A stretch of 44,731 bases of DNA, from positions 1 through 44,731 of IMG/VR virus record IMGVR_UViG_3300021088_000019; one strand, 5' to 3'. A program made the translations under genes and the position numbers. Source of the stretch: a virus. Each line of letters starts with the position of its first letter. Position 1 is the first letter of the stretch. Of this stretch, positions 27,748-37,251 are shown in pieces. The notes beneath the pieces were generated by a model. That model was given only the letters and a program-made list of their open reading frames with translations. It made no database searches and was not told the origin of the DNA.

Positions 27748-27953
27748 GTCCAACGAAAACCGACGAATCTCCAACAGCCATAGAAGTTGAACGAGCGCTT
27801 CGCAGCGTTGAGGAAGCCGACGATTGCAAGTGCGGCATTCCTAAGTGTCAGGGCCATGAAATTGTGGACGGCTATGCGATTTTCCACGATCATCCAGCCG
27901 CACCTACTCGAAAGGCTCGAATTCGGATGCCGGACGCTGCGTCAAATATTTGA
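27744..27953 (+). CDS. Small Cys/His protein paired with the membrane peptide (69 aa)
   Basis: The start at ATG 27744 (MSPTKTDES) is chosen for its ATGA overlap. Acidic N-terminus, then CKCGIPKCQGHE and FHDHP, a possible zinc site. The last 50 bases overlap the 3' end of the convergent minus-strand gene. The two-gene arrangement and separate promoter suggest a moron; function unknown. Confidence 0.68.
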   Translation: MSPTKTDESPTAIEVERALRSVEEADDCKCGIPKCQGHEIVDGYAIFHDHPAAPTRKARIRMPDAASNI

Positions 27954-29472
27954 CCCATTTCGTTCCATTCGGGCCATCCATGAGTTTGAAATCCACGCCT
28001 TCTTTTAGTCCCGCTAGATCATTACGCGAAATTTTCTGCGGAGTACCGGGATTCCTGCTTTCGGCGTAAGTCTGAGCTTCCTCTGGGCTCATCGTCGCGT
28101 GTGCGTGCGAGCGCTCTAAGTCCATATCTTCCGGTCCCGCAGCGGCATCGTGAACACGGTAGGCATACTGCGGCGGCGAATATGGACCCGCTGCACCACC
28201 AGTTGGCGAATACTGGGCATCGGGTGGTTCGTAAGCTGACCTCGGCCCTCCATACCCTTCCGTCACTGTCGGGGTGGCCGTCATCGGCACTCTTCCTCCG
28301 CCAGCCGGCCGCATTCCCGCCGCATAGAGCATTCCGTGTTGACTCGCTCTTTGGGTTGCGATCCGCTGCATGTTCTCTTCTGCCTGCGCTTCTTCTGGCA
28401 AAAGAACGAGTCGCCCACTTGGTTTCGCCACTGAGCCCTTGACGCCGCTCGGCGGTGCAACTGCTTCAGTGATGCCGGGGACAGGTACAGACGGAGGCTT
28501 ATAAGCCCCAGCTTGCGGAATTGGAATGTCAGCATTCAGTGCGTTGCTCGGCGTTGCGTTTCCAAATGGCGAAGGTTTTATAGGCGGTGCGGGTGCCCGA
28601 GATAGTCCGGGAATGGCAAGAGATGGAGGGCTATACGCGCCAGCGGCCGGCAACGGAACATCCGACAACGGAGCATTGCTTGGGGTGGCACCAGCAAACG
28701 TATTTAGTTGTGGCGACTCCGCAACTGCCGCCTTCGGCATCCGCGTAGAGAGTTTTGCGTAAAATCCGGGATTTTCTTGACTACCCAATGGAGGGGTGAC
28801 GGATGAAGGACCACGATATGCACCTGGAGATTGCGCAGCAGGCACGACGGTAGGCTCTATCGCCGGTTTAGGAATAGATGATGGGCCGCGATAAGGACCA
28901 GGAGACTTTGATGCGGGCACATAAGGCCCTTCCTCCGGTAGCGGCTCGTTGCCCATGCCTCCAAAAAATCCGCCCGCTAGTCCGCCTATCGTGGCTCCGA
29001 TCTGCGCCCCAGCTTCGGGATTGCCAAAAATGTTTCCAATCGCACGTCCACCATAACTTCCAGCCGCAGAGCCACCAGTCGCACCAATGGCCCCTTTCAC
29101 TAGTGGTTTAACCGCGGCTTTCAAACCTTGTTTGGCGATAGTCCTTCCTGCACCCATTGCACCCAAGCCGAGCATGGCAGTATCCATGTCACTGAGAACG
29201 ACGCCGGGTTGGGCTGCGTATGCGCGACGGTAATCCGCTTCTTGCTGTCCAGGAACAAGCGTTGCGGGCATCAGCCTGCGGCCTTGTTGCTGCGTCTGCT
29301 CTTTCGCCTGATTTGCCGCGGACGCTTCCATCCCCGCACCAGTACGTAGGTCTCCGAATGCAGATGGGAAGTCTTTCAGGATTGCCGTGCGGATCGCGTC
29401 ATCCGTGGCATTCGCCGAGAACTTTCCATAGCTTCCATCCGGCAGCTTTATGTACTGATAATCGTCGGCCAT
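27904..29472 (-). CDS. Putative ejection (internal virion) protein with glycine zipper (522 aa)
   Basis: The N-terminus (YQYIKLPDGSYGKFSANATD, DAIRTAI) is a short domain common in phage internal proteins. Residues about 105-175 are a Gly/Ala-rich hydrophobic zipper (AIGATGGSAAGSYGG, AQIGATIGGLAGGFFGG), suitable for membrane insertion. Next comes a Pro-rich region with recurring (G)(A/P)Y(R/S/K)(G/P)PS units. It is the last of four internal-protein-like genes after the tail genes. In podoviruses such proteins leave the virion to help DNA cross the envelope. Confidence 0.72.
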   Translation of the reverse strand: MADDYQYIKLPDGSYGKFSANATDDAIRTAILKDFPSAFGDLRTGAGMEASAANQAKEQTQQQGRRLMPATLVPGQQEADYRRAYAAQPGVVLSDMDTAMLGLGAMGAGRTIAKQGLKAAVKPLVKGAIGATGGSAAGSYGGRAIGNIFGNPEAGAQIGATIGGLAGGFFGGMGNEPLPEEGPYVPASKSPGPYRGPSSIPKPAIEPTVVPAAQSPGAYRGPSSVTPPLGSQENPGFYAKLSTRMPKAAVAESPQLNTFAGATPSNAPLSDVPLPAAGAYSPPSLAIPGLSRAPAPPIKPSPFGNATPSNALNADIPIPQAGAYKPPSVPVPGITEAVAPPSGVKGSVAKPSGRLVLLPEEAQAEENMQRIATQRASQHGMLYAAGMRPAGGGRVPMTATPTVTEGYGGPRSAYEPPDAQYSPTGGAAGPYSPPQYAYRVHDAAAGPEDMDLERSHAHATMSPEEAQTYAESRNPGTPQKISRNDLAGLKEGVDFKLMDGPNGTKWVKYLTQRPASEFEPFE

Positions 29473-30888
29473 TTACGGTTTGAGGTTTGTATAATCGCGC
29501 ACTTTCGCTCCTGGTGGAAGGGTGGTACCTGCATTGTCTGTTTGTTCGGGGAAATTGGCCTTTCCCTGCGTCCCGCGCTCAGTTTGCTGTTTCAAAATGT
29601 TCATCTTGCTCTGTGCGAGAGATTTGTATGCGTCGATCACCGCGAGTGTCTGTGCTGGACTCTGCCGCCCAACGTTGAGCGTCTTTCCAACGGAACCGAC
29701 TTCTGCATCCGTCATGTGGCCCTTGGAAAGCATCGAGGTAACTTCGCGCTGATAAGCGTCGGCAATGGCTTGCGCGGTTACCGGGCCAGTCACCCCAAAT
29801 TCATTACTTAATTTGTTTTTGAGGCTGTTCAATGTTTGTTCATCACCGTTGCCAAGGGCCGAAACCGCGGACTTCAATAAATCGGCGTGCTGCATTGCGG
29901 TCTGGAACGCCGTGGACTGCTTTGCGATGTCGCCGCTGGTTGCTGATTTCAGCGTACTCTTGGCGGCTTGCGTTTCCGCTGACTGCGGAGCGCCCGCGCC
30001 CGCCGCAGCTGCATCCTTAGCCTTAACGTAGGTAATTGATCCGGGATTATTTGGGTCCATGGCGGCTGGGACGTATCGCTCGCCCGGGGCGAACATCATG
30101 CGTGGATTGGAGCCCAGGCGAGCCATGTCCGTAGGATCAGCACCCCGCTTGCGTTCGAACACGCCTTCTTCTGTGTTTACAGTTGTATAGCCACGGTTAA
30201 CAATCTCATTTGCTGTATTTTTCAGTTTCAGCGGAACGCGCTCACCTTCCTGCTTACCGAGCACCTGAGCTTCATCCGCAGATAGAGGCGCTAGTGCATT
30301 CGGATTTACGGGCTGCTTTGTGCGCAGGTCGATTAATCCGAGATTTGGGTCCTCTTTGTAATTTGCTGCTTCTGCTTGGGCGTTTTCTAGGGCGCTTTTT
30401 GCTGGAATAGCGCCTGTTTCGGCCTCTAGCTTTGCGGCATCCGCAGCATTTTTCCTGTTTGTAATGTCGGCGGTCTGCATCGCTCGATTGGTCGCGATAG
30501 CATTGGCGATTAGTTCGTAGTCTCGCTGGGCATTCTCGATGCCTCGATTGCGCCCAGTTTCGCCACTGATAATTCCACCCAATGCTGGATTGTGATTCCC
30601 GACAAAGGCTCCAAGCACTTGCCTTAAAGTTCCGGCGTGCGGCGCAGTGTATGCCGATTCAAGTTTTTGGAACGCATCCGCTTGCAGCGGTGCATAAGGG
30701 TTTGCCGCTGGAGGTGCGGGCACTGATACGGGAGCACTTACCGTTGATCTTGGCGGCGAATATGGTCCGCTTCCATATCCCGAGGGCGGTGCGTTCAGGA
30801 TAGACTCATTATCCATCGGCGGCGCGTAGGCCGCGTCTGGATTGTCGGTTAGTCGCCTGCGAATGTTTGGTAGAAGTGTAGGTGCCAT
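29473..30888 (-). CDS. Putative internal virion protein, coiled coil (471 aa)
   Basis: The N-terminal ~70 residues are Pro-rich with a GPYSPP motif as in the next gene. The middle has a long Ala/Glu/Asn helix (ADITNRKNAADAAKLEAETG), and the C-terminal half is helical (AFQTAMQHADLLKSAVSALG). The gene ends right before the 522-aa gene and overlaps the previous gene by one base. Size, helical content and position match podovirus ejection proteins; direct evidence is lacking. Confidence 0.7.
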   Translation of the reverse strand: MAPTLLPNIRRRLTDNPDAAYAPPMDNESILNAPPSGYGSGPYSPPRSTVSAPVSVPAPPAANPYAPLQADAFQKLESAYTAPHAGTLRQVLGAFVGNHNPALGGIISGETGRNRGIENAQRDYELIANAIATNRAMQTADITNRKNAADAAKLEAETGAIPAKSALENAQAEAANYKEDPNLGLIDLRTKQPVNPNALAPLSADEAQVLGKQEGERVPLKLKNTANEIVNRGYTTVNTEEGVFERKRGADPTDMARLGSNPRMMFAPGERYVPAAMDPNNPGSITYVKAKDAAAAGAGAPQSAETQAAKSTLKSATSGDIAKQSTAFQTAMQHADLLKSAVSALGNGDEQTLNSLKNKLSNEFGVTGPVTAQAIADAYQREVTSMLSKGHMTDAEVGSVGKTLNVGRQSPAQTLAVIDAYKSLAQSKMNILKQQTERGTQGKANFPEQTDNAGTTLPPGAKVRDYTNLKP

Positions 30889-31184
30889 TAAATTAGGAAT
30901 TTGGCGAGCCCCGCCAATCCCCCGCCCTGCGCTGCGCTGATCGCTCCCATTAATCCGCCTTGTCTGCGTTGCTGCTGATTCTGTTGCAAGGAACTCAGGA
31001 AGCCCTGAAATCCGCTGGGCTGCTGAGCGACGTTCATACTGGTGGGCACGGAAGTATCGGGCGAAACGACATAAGTTCCCGATCCTGAGTAGCCGCCGTA
31101 GCCTTGATCTGGAGCATTCTCATACATAGCTCCTGGGATTCTGGGTTTGCCGTAGACGCCACTGAAAAATGAAGGGTCAATCAT
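30888..31184 (-). CDS. Small Gly/Gln-rich structural protein (98 aa)
   Basis: Gly/Tyr-rich N-terminus (DQGYGGYSGSGTY), a Gln-rich stretch (SLQQNQQQRRQGG) and a C-terminal glycine-rich hydrophobic end (AAQGGGLAGLAKFL). ATG 31184 overlaps the preceding stop (ATGA). Likely virion component by context. Confidence 0.72.
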   Translation of the reverse strand: MIDPSFFSGVYGKPRIPGAMYENAPDQGYGGYSGSGTYVVSPDTSVPTSMNVAQQPSGFQGFLSSLQQNQQQRRQGGLMGAISAAQGGGLAGLAKFLI

Positions 31185-31774
31185 ATAAAAGCTCCAACAC
31201 TAGTGCCTAGACTGGAACCCAACCCCTGCCCAAAACTTGACAAGAAACTGCTCTTATTGCGACTACCGTATACCGCTGCCCCTGTTCCTAGCAGTTGGCT
31301 TTGATCGTTGTTCAAAGAATTAAGAAATGATGTATCCACACCATACAGCTGTGCGATTCCTGCCAATCCGGCTGCTTTGCGGCGCTGCTTTTCCTGAGCG
31401 AAGGCAACTTGGTTTTGTCCCTCTTGTGTGGCTACATCCTTGGCCTTGTTTCTGGCCAAGTCTCCGAGCAGTGAGCCGTAGCCTGCGGAATTACCTGTCG
31501 CTGCCAATCTGCGCGAGGCCGCATCTGATGCGCCGCTGTACGCACTGCTGATTGCCCCCGTAGTTCCTTGCGATATGGCCGATTTTTCTTCCGGTGAATA
31601 ACCGGAATCGAGCATGGACTGATAGCCGGGGAGAGCCGATCCCGCTTCACTGCTGCGCTGTCCCAATGTTTGGTTGGTGAGGCCGGACAGGAATCCAGAC
31701 TGCTGCGTAAGTCCTTGGTCTACGCCCTTGCGACTTCCTGAATTGAATCCTATGCCTGGAGAGAATGCGCCCAT
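31181..31774 (-). CDS. Putative internal virion protein (197 aa)
   Basis: Ser/Gly/Ala-rich, helical middle (QVAFAQEKQRRKAAGLAGIA) and glycine-rich hydrophobic end (SFGQGLGSSLGTSVGAF). Proteins with SAYSGASDAASRRLAATG-type stretches occur just after tail genes in other podoviruses and are thought to be carried in the head. Coupled by ATGA to the 98-aa gene. Confidence 0.7.
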   Translation of the reverse strand: MGAFSPGIGFNSGSRKGVDQGLTQQSGFLSGLTNQTLGQRSSEAGSALPGYQSMLDSGYSPEEKSAISQGTTGAISSAYSGASDAASRRLAATGNSAGYGSLLGDLARNKAKDVATQEGQNQVAFAQEKQRRKAAGLAGIAQLYGVDTSFLNSLNNDQSQLLGTGAAVYGSRNKSSFLSSFGQGLGSSLGTSVGAFI

Positions 31775-31781
31775 TTATTCC

Positions 31782-32303
31782 TCACAATGCCAAAGACTTC
31801 TTTGTTGGCGATGACCAGCCGTAGCCTGGAATTTGCGATAATCCGCTGCCGCTGCTTGGTTGCGGAGTTGGCCCCGGACTGGCAGAAAGATTGCCAGCCA
31901 CTACAGCAGTTGGAGTCGTACCTCCAAATGTCACGCGGTTACTCGTTCCGCCAAGGCGTGAGCTTTTGTACCAGCGCCAATAGGTCGTAGTCCCCGGCAA
32001 GTTTCCTATCCTGAAATTCCTTGTGGCTTGCATGGGAACAACGTGAGCGGTAACGAATGCAGGGTCGGTCGCATACTCCGCGAAGTACTCGTCGCCTATC
32101 TGTGGATGCTTGTCGATCAACTGTACGTCGATAATTCCATTGGCTGCGTTTACGCTCATGCCACCAGCGGCAATGGGTTCTCCAGCTCCTCCGAGTGCAG
32201 CTGTGATGATGTTGATGTGCTGGCGCATGGTTTCCAGATCATCGTAAACCGCCGGGTAATCCTTTTTCAGTTGAATCAAATTAGGTAGAGTGAGCTTAGC
32301 CAT
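31782..32303 (-). CDS. Putative tail-associated protein (173 aa)
   Basis: N-terminal helix (LPNLIQLKKDYPAVYDDLET), then a beta-sandwich like a fibronectin type III or Ig module (DEYFAEYATDPAFVTAHVV, FRIGNLPGTTTYWRWYKSSR) and a Ser/Pro/Gly-rich end. Its start touches the stop of the large tail gene by one base. Probably a minor tail or fibre-adaptor protein. Confidence 0.7.
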   Translation of the reverse strand: MAKLTLPNLIQLKKDYPAVYDDLETMRQHINIITAALGGAGEPIAAGGMSVNAANGIIDVQLIDKHPQIGDEYFAEYATDPAFVTAHVVPMQATRNFRIGNLPGTTTYWRWYKSSRLGGTSNRVTFGGTTPTAVVAGNLSASPGPTPQPSSGSGLSQIPGYGWSSPTKKSLAL

Positions 32304-35251
32304 TACACGTTCACTCCACGATGCGGAGCTGAGACGGACGGACGTGCGTAGGCCGAAATACCCTGCATGCTGAAATGGTCGCCCACTCCCACGCTGCCAA
32401 AGCGCATCGCTAGGCGCTCAGTGGTTAGATTGATTTGCCGCTCAAGGTCGCGGAATCCGGTGGACTGCATGAACCAGCTTCGGACATTCCCAAGCCATCC
32501 TTGATCGCCTTTGCGCAGAACAATTCCGAGAGAGCCACTGCCTACTACATTGGCGGTGAGATATCCAAAGTCTAATCGGCCAATATCCTGTGCATATCCT
32601 GACTGCCAATAATCGTTAATCTTCACACCATCATCGGTGAACACAGTGTTTTGGATAATTCCATTGATGAGGATTCCAAGGTCCAACCCGTAAATCTTTC
32701 CATTGCCTGCACTGTTGCCAATGAATAGCGGTTGCGTGCCATCTGCCCGCAGGATGAAGTTTTGCGAGTTCCCTACTATGTTTCCAGTCCACGGAACCCA
32801 TTTGCGTCCGATGCCTGCAATGTTGACCGTGTTCGTAGGGTTGGGATCGCCGAATCCATCCGTATAATCCAGTGTAAGTTTGCGATTGTTGACCGTGGAA
32901 GCGCCGAATGGAACGTCGATGTATACCCGTTTTCGCTTTGTATCCACCTTCACGTCAATCAGATGGCCGAATGCCCAGTTAATCGCATCCCACGTAGGCT
33001 GGATTTCCTGGGATAGTTTTTGCGGTTCGCTGCCGTCGAAGTAGTACACGCCACTCTGCCCAGCGATGATGGCCCATTCGTCGCCTAGACCTACCCCGCG
33101 AACAGAGAGAGTCCCCACCTTTGCGGACACTTCCTGAATGCTCCACAATGCAGCCTCGTTTTCTCCGTCGTCCTGGGTAACATAGAGGCTGCGCTCTTTA
33201 ACCAAATAAATGTTGTTGCGGATTACGAATCCCGTTCGCGTTGCTTGGCCGTTGGAGGGAGCTATGTCCAAAAATCCATCTACACCATCGTAGACTTCCG
33301 GTTGAGAGGCTTTGGACACGCGCACAATCGTTGCGTTATAGGGCTGGGAAGTGGGAAAGAATTCAATGTTGTCCATGATGGCCGCAGCCGCAGAGGTCGG
33401 AGTGCCATCCATATACACACGAAACACTAAGTCGCTAGGTATGACCGTCAATGCTGCGGTGATTTGGCCTATGAATTCTTTATAGGAATTTGTCAGAGAA
33501 CTGGCGGCTACCGTGAAGTTACTGGATATTCCTCCGCTGGCACTGAAAATCTGAAATTGCACATTGCCCTGCGTAAATGGCAAAGAACCTGGCTGATTGA
33601 GCAAGCGAACGCGAATACTGTAAGCCGTCGCCGGCTGAAATATGGGATTCCCCAGATAATCCTGATACGCCGATTGGAAAATCCTTCCTTTAACAGCCGT
33701 CACGCCGTCACCGGAAATCCTGTAAGCATTTCCCCAGATAGCGGTTCCAACAGGAGCCACCGTTCCACCTGTCGAAAAAGTAGAGGACGGGTCGCCAGTC
33801 CAACCAAGCGGCAAGTCGCCACCCCCAACAGCAGCACCTAGAGCGAATCCTCCATCAAAAGTAAGATTGACGAAGTTCCCGCCGTTGGTGTCTTTCTTGC
33901 GCTCGCCAGTCCATAGCAGGCGAGTACCAGACGGAGAAGAAAATACTCCAGAGCATTCTCCAAGTTCTATCTGGCGGAACAGTAGGTCGGCATTCGTTCC
34001 AGAAAGCAGCGTGGTATCGCTGAAATCGAGCGTTACAGAGGTAGTCGTATTGTCATTGACGATGAAGTTTCCGGATATTAGTCCAGCCGTGGAAGTCTGA
34101 TAGAAAAAGCTGGACCCTCCCGAGGCGGTGAATAGCAGAATCCTCTGGACTACATTGGAAGGTCCGATTGGGATGTTGGCTACGATGGCTCGCTTATTTC
34201 CAGCAGAAATCCAACTGCCCGTTGGGGACGGAGCAGTGAAAGCGCCTTGTCGCGTCACGAAGAGGACAGCAACTTTGTGTGTGCCAGCTACTACGTTGCC
34301 GCCTCCTTGGATATTCCCGCCGCCAGATGCCGCCGTGCCAAACGGAACGCTAGATGAGTAAATGTTGCCAACCGTCCCACTGACGGTACCGCGATAGGAA
34401 TAAGTCAGATTGTAGGTTGAAAGCGTGGCTCCGGTTATCGCTACTACTTGCCCAGCCACAAAAGGCATTGCGCTGCTGGTCGTAACCTGAACCATCTGGA
34501 AGATGACTCCGCCCGTGTTCACTAATGGCAGGCCCGTAATGGCACAGATATATTGAAGCTGCGTCGAGCTTAGAATCGCTGAAATCTGAAATGTTCCGTT
34601 ATAGCTTCCAGCGCCAAATACCTGAATGGAATCGCCGACCTGCGACCCTGCCGGAACAATATTCGCCCCTCCTGCGAACGTGGCAGTTACTACGTTGCCT
34701 GCCTCGGTAAAACTTAGAGTTCCGCTCGTGATTAGAGTTAATCCGGTAGGTGATGCAGCGATGGGAATAAGGGCCGTGACTTCATCGGTAACATTAGGAG
34801 GAGCCCCTGGTCCTACTTGGCTTACGCGGTCGAAGTTGGTGTCATCGAATTGACGCGGGATGGATGTTCCGAATTTACCGTCTCCGATGGCCAGGTATTC
34901 CCGGCCAAACTGAGATACGGAATTCGCATAAACCCCAGCATTTTCGATGGTTCCAGCACTTGCGAGCGTCCCTTGCGGATTTTCCTTCCATAGGACGCCA
35001 AGGGAATCGAGCGCCAACATGCGAATCGCCAGAGCATTTGTGATGTAGGTTTTTAGGTAATTGACTGTGGGATTGCTGACTAGCGGAGGGAATTGCGAGG
35101 TGATGCCTGGACGAGTACGAACCAATCCGTAGATGAATTCCACGTCTTGGCAATCAGGAGATGCGAAAATAGGTAAATTCGTAGGGTCAACGAGAGTGTT
35201 GAGTCCTCCAAATTTCTCTATTCTGATTGGTTCGTAACCGTCGTAGGGCAA
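32303..35251 (-). CDS. Large tail (nozzle-like) protein (982 aa)
   Basis: Begins RIEKFGGLNTLVDPTNLPIF, ASPDCQDVEF and VRTRPG, a signature I know from large podovirus tail proteins in the position of tubular/nozzle proteins. The interior contains inserted beta modules (about residues 175-300: VVTATFAGG, GDSIQVFG, NGTFQISAIL) and later a propeller-like part (DEWAIIAGQSGVYYFDG). Probably forms the tail tip tube through which DNA exits. Start ATG 35251. Confidence 0.8.
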   Translation of the reverse strand: MPYDGYEPIRIEKFGGLNTLVDPTNLPIFASPDCQDVEFIYGLVRTRPGITSQFPPLVSNPTVNYLKTYITNALAIRMLALDSLGVLWKENPQGTLASAGTIENAGVYANSVSQFGREYLAIGDGKFGTSIPRQFDDTNFDRVSQVGPGAPPNVTDEVTALIPIAASPTGLTLITSGTLSFTEAGNVVTATFAGGANIVPAGSQVGDSIQVFGAGSYNGTFQISAILSSTQLQYICAITGLPLVNTGGVIFQMVQVTTSSAMPFVAGQVVAITGATLSTYNLTYSYRGTVSGTVGNIYSSSVPFGTAASGGGNIQGGGNVVAGTHKVAVLFVTRQGAFTAPSPTGSWISAGNKRAIVANIPIGPSNVVQRILLFTASGGSSFFYQTSTAGLISGNFIVNDNTTTSVTLDFSDTTLLSGTNADLLFRQIELGECSGVFSSPSGTRLLWTGERKKDTNGGNFVNLTFDGGFALGAAVGGGDLPLGWTGDPSSTFSTGGTVAPVGTAIWGNAYRISGDGVTAVKGRIFQSAYQDYLGNPIFQPATAYSIRVRLLNQPGSLPFTQGNVQFQIFSASGGISSNFTVAASSLTNSYKEFIGQITAALTVIPSDLVFRVYMDGTPTSAAAAIMDNIEFFPTSQPYNATIVRVSKASQPEVYDGVDGFLDIAPSNGQATRTGFVIRNNIYLVKERSLYVTQDDGENEAALWSIQEVSAKVGTLSVRGVGLGDEWAIIAGQSGVYYFDGSEPQKLSQEIQPTWDAINWAFGHLIDVKVDTKRKRVYIDVPFGASTVNNRKLTLDYTDGFGDPNPTNTVNIAGIGRKWVPWTGNIVGNSQNFILRADGTQPLFIGNSAGNGKIYGLDLGILINGIIQNTVFTDDGVKINDYWQSGYAQDIGRLDFGYLTANVVGSGSLGIVLRKGDQGWLGNVRSWFMQSTGFRDLERQINLTTERLAMRFGSVGVGDHFSMQGISAYARPSVSAPHRGVNV

Positions 35252-35261
35252 GAACTATTCC

Positions 35262-35594
35262 TTAGCGGTTGAACTCGAAACCAGCTTCAAATTGAATGTT
35301 TGTGTCGCCAGTAATTCCAGCGGGATAGGCACCAGCGGCTAGCTCCGTGGCGGCTGTAGTGCTGATCTTCACTTTGCCGTTCGCCTGCGTGGTTCCCGGC
35401 ACCCAGCCGAAGGCATATCCGCTTGTACCGCCAATCCAGGCTTGGAATGGCACCTGCGATGATTTGATTCCGAGGCTTTGCAGGTTCAGCGTGTCGCCAC
35501 CTGTTACGTAGCTTCCCGATCCTGCAATTGTCCCCATCACAAACAACTTTTTCCCGTCGTACCACTGCTTCGTTACCGTAAGTGCAAGTGCCAT
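35262..35594 (-). CDS. Small conserved structural protein (110 aa)
   Basis: Begins MALALTVTKQWYDGKKLFVM; then GTIAGSGSYVTGGDTLNLQS and GYAFGWVPGTTQANGKVKI, a beta-rich protein that I know from several phage structural operons between adaptor and tail genes. It may be a decoration or tail-associated protein. The start at ATG 35594 follows AAAGGAG. Confidence 0.75.
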   Translation of the reverse strand: MALALTVTKQWYDGKKLFVMGTIAGSGSYVTGGDTLNLQSLGIKSSQVPFQAWIGGTSGYAFGWVPGTTQANGKVKISTTAATELAAGAYPAGITGDTNIQFEAGFEFNR

Positions 35595-35610
35595 TGCATT
35601 TCTCCTTTAC

Positions 35611-35626
35611 CGACGTGAGAGCGTCG
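35611..35626 (-). promoter_or_regulatory. Leader hairpin before the 110-aa gene
   Basis: CGACG and CGTCG arms with a six-base loop lie in the 43-base gap before the gene, close to its ribosome-binding site. Short stem; could tune translation or be chance. Confidence 0.3.
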
Positions 35627-35637
35627 ATTTGTTTGAC

Positions 35638-36594
35638 TCAGATTGATTGGCCGAATCCGAATCCGTAGCCACGCCCGCGACTGCGGTTGTTTGGCTTGCG
35701 TCTTCCAGTCAGATACTGACGAGCGTGCGCGTGCAGATTCAGAAACTCTTTTATGTCCTCTTCAAACTGCTCTTTCATGCCGGAGGCAAGCGCCGATCCG
35801 CGAGAATTGCCCGCTAGATAGGCTCCGTAAGAGGCCACGGGGTCAAGACATCCCCGCAAGGTCATTACGCTGGTGGCATCTGTAAGCGGAGTCTGTGCGA
35901 CAAAGAATCTCAACAGCACATCGAGAGCATTGCTGGCCCCAGCGAACCAGATTCCGTCCTCGCGCCAGCTCCATACGCCATTCGTGGCGATAGTTGAGCC
36001 CGCTGAGAGCTTGGGCAGGTCATCGCATGGAGACATGGGAGCAAAAGCCTGCCCGGAGCCTGTAATTCGCTCGAACAGTTCACGAGGGGCAAGGAATGTA
36101 GGCGGAAGTTGCGGATTAGTCGAATCTGTAAGGCTCTGCGTATTCGCAGGCATGTTCGTGATGATGATTTCGGAAGTCGCTGACTTGTGCCCCGCTTCAA
36201 GGAATCGCGTCTGCACCTTGCGGTAGGCTTTGTTGACGAAGGGCAACAGCACCGCATCCATGTAGGTGTCGCCCTGAATGAGTAGCGATGCTGTGCCGTT
36301 ACTGGAGCTCGCATTCGCTAGGCCGGTAGTGACGTACGTGAACGTCGTAGGGCCAGGAACCGTGGAAACCGTCTGCGTGCCATTGAAACTGGAATCGGTC
36401 ACGAAGGCGATTTGCACGATGTTATTTTGCTGGAGATTGTGCGGGGCGCTGGTCGTGACCGTCGTGATATTTGCCGCTCGCACGACGGATAGAATCGTGT
36501 TGATGAGCGGAATATCAACGTCGTTCAAGTAGGCGCGGATAAGCTGAAAGGCGTCCCCTGCACTGTTAAAAGCTGTCGTGCCTATGCCGGGCAT
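35638..36594 (-). CDS. Head-tail adaptor-like protein with inserted beta domain (318 aa)
   Basis: Helical ends: residues 10-33 (GDAFQLIRAYLNDVDIPLIN) and about 112-145 (DAVLLPFVNKAYRKVQTRFL) frame an inserted beta module (about 35-105: NNIVQIAFVT, FNGTQTVSTV, TTFTYVTTGL). The C-terminal half includes the recurring head-tail connector pattern (DDLPKLSAGSTIATNGVW, FVAQTPLTDA). The basic tail is RRKPNNRSRGRGYGFGFGQ. Its position after capsid genes and before the nozzle suits the adaptor that links portal to tail. Confidence 0.75.
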   Translation of the reverse strand: MPGIGTTAFNSAGDAFQLIRAYLNDVDIPLINTILSVVRAANITTVTTSAPHNLQQNNIVQIAFVTDSSFNGTQTVSTVPGPTTFTYVTTGLANASSSNGTASLLIQGDTYMDAVLLPFVNKAYRKVQTRFLEAGHKSATSEIIITNMPANTQSLTDSTNPQLPPTFLAPRELFERITGSGQAFAPMSPCDDLPKLSAGSTIATNGVWSWREDGIWFAGASNALDVLLRFFVAQTPLTDATSVMTLRGCLDPVASYGAYLAGNSRGSALASGMKEQFEEDIKEFLNLHAHARQYLTGRRKPNNRSRGRGYGFGFGQSI

Positions 36595-36597
36595 GAA

Positions 36598-37251
36598 CTA
36601 AGTCGCTGCTACCGCCTCAGGCTCATGTTTCTTCGCTGGACGCCCACGCTTCGGCTTCTCTGCTTCGCCAACCAGCCCGTATTTCTTGGCCTTCTCTGCG
36701 TCGAGGATAGCGCCGCACGACTTGCACAGCGCCACGCCCTGCTTGAGTGTTTCGCCGCAAACCGGGCAATCGGATACTTCCTCCGGTGCGGCAAATACCC
36801 AACCACGGCCCTTAGCAGCATTCAATTCAAGTGCCGCCGCCTTCCACTCTCCCGGTATCTCGGAAATGGCCTTTGGGTCGCGGGCATAGGCGTTATCGCC
36901 TTGCTGCACCAGACCTTGCAGGTAAGCCTTGCGTGTGGCTCTGGCCTGCTTCAGCTCTGCCTGCGTAGGTTCCGCGCCAGCCGGAATGAAGCATCCGTTT
37001 TCCCTGAGCTGTTCCGCGCCAAAGAAGTCCGCGATGATCTGCTCAACCGGAATAGTTACCGGAATGTGCTCGGCCTCTTCGTGCTTGTAGGATGTGTGAA
37101 CGATTTTCTCGTCCACCGCATCCGTAAGCCAGATGCTTGTGTACGGAACCGTTGGCCCACAGGCCGGAATCCGCATACCGGACCAGTTGTACGACCGCTT
37201 GATAAAGAATTCACGCGGCGCGATGCTGCAAATCTGCACTCGTTTGCTCAT
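36598..37251 (-). CDS. Structural-operon protein with zinc ribbon and AT-hook-like tail (217 aa)
   Basis: The start at ATG 37251 overlaps the previous stop (ATGA); the longer frame to 37320 lies over the neighbour. The N-terminal part is globular (EFFIKRSYNWSGMRIPAC), residues about 165-195 hold a zinc ribbon (DCPVCGETLKQGVALCKSCG), and the end has KPKRGRPAKKHEP, similar to an AT-hook. Found in capsid operons of related phages. DNA binding is possible; the role is unknown. Confidence 0.7.
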   Translation of the reverse strand: MSKRVQICSIAPREFFIKRSYNWSGMRIPACGPTVPYTSIWLTDAVDEKIVHTSYKHEEAEHIPVTIPVEQIIADFFGAEQLRENGCFIPAGAEPTQAELKQARATRKAYLQGLVQQGDNAYARDPKAISEIPGEWKAAALELNAAKGRGWVFAAPEEVSDCPVCGETLKQGVALCKSCGAILDAEKAKKYGLVGEAEKPKRGRPAKKHEPEAVAAT

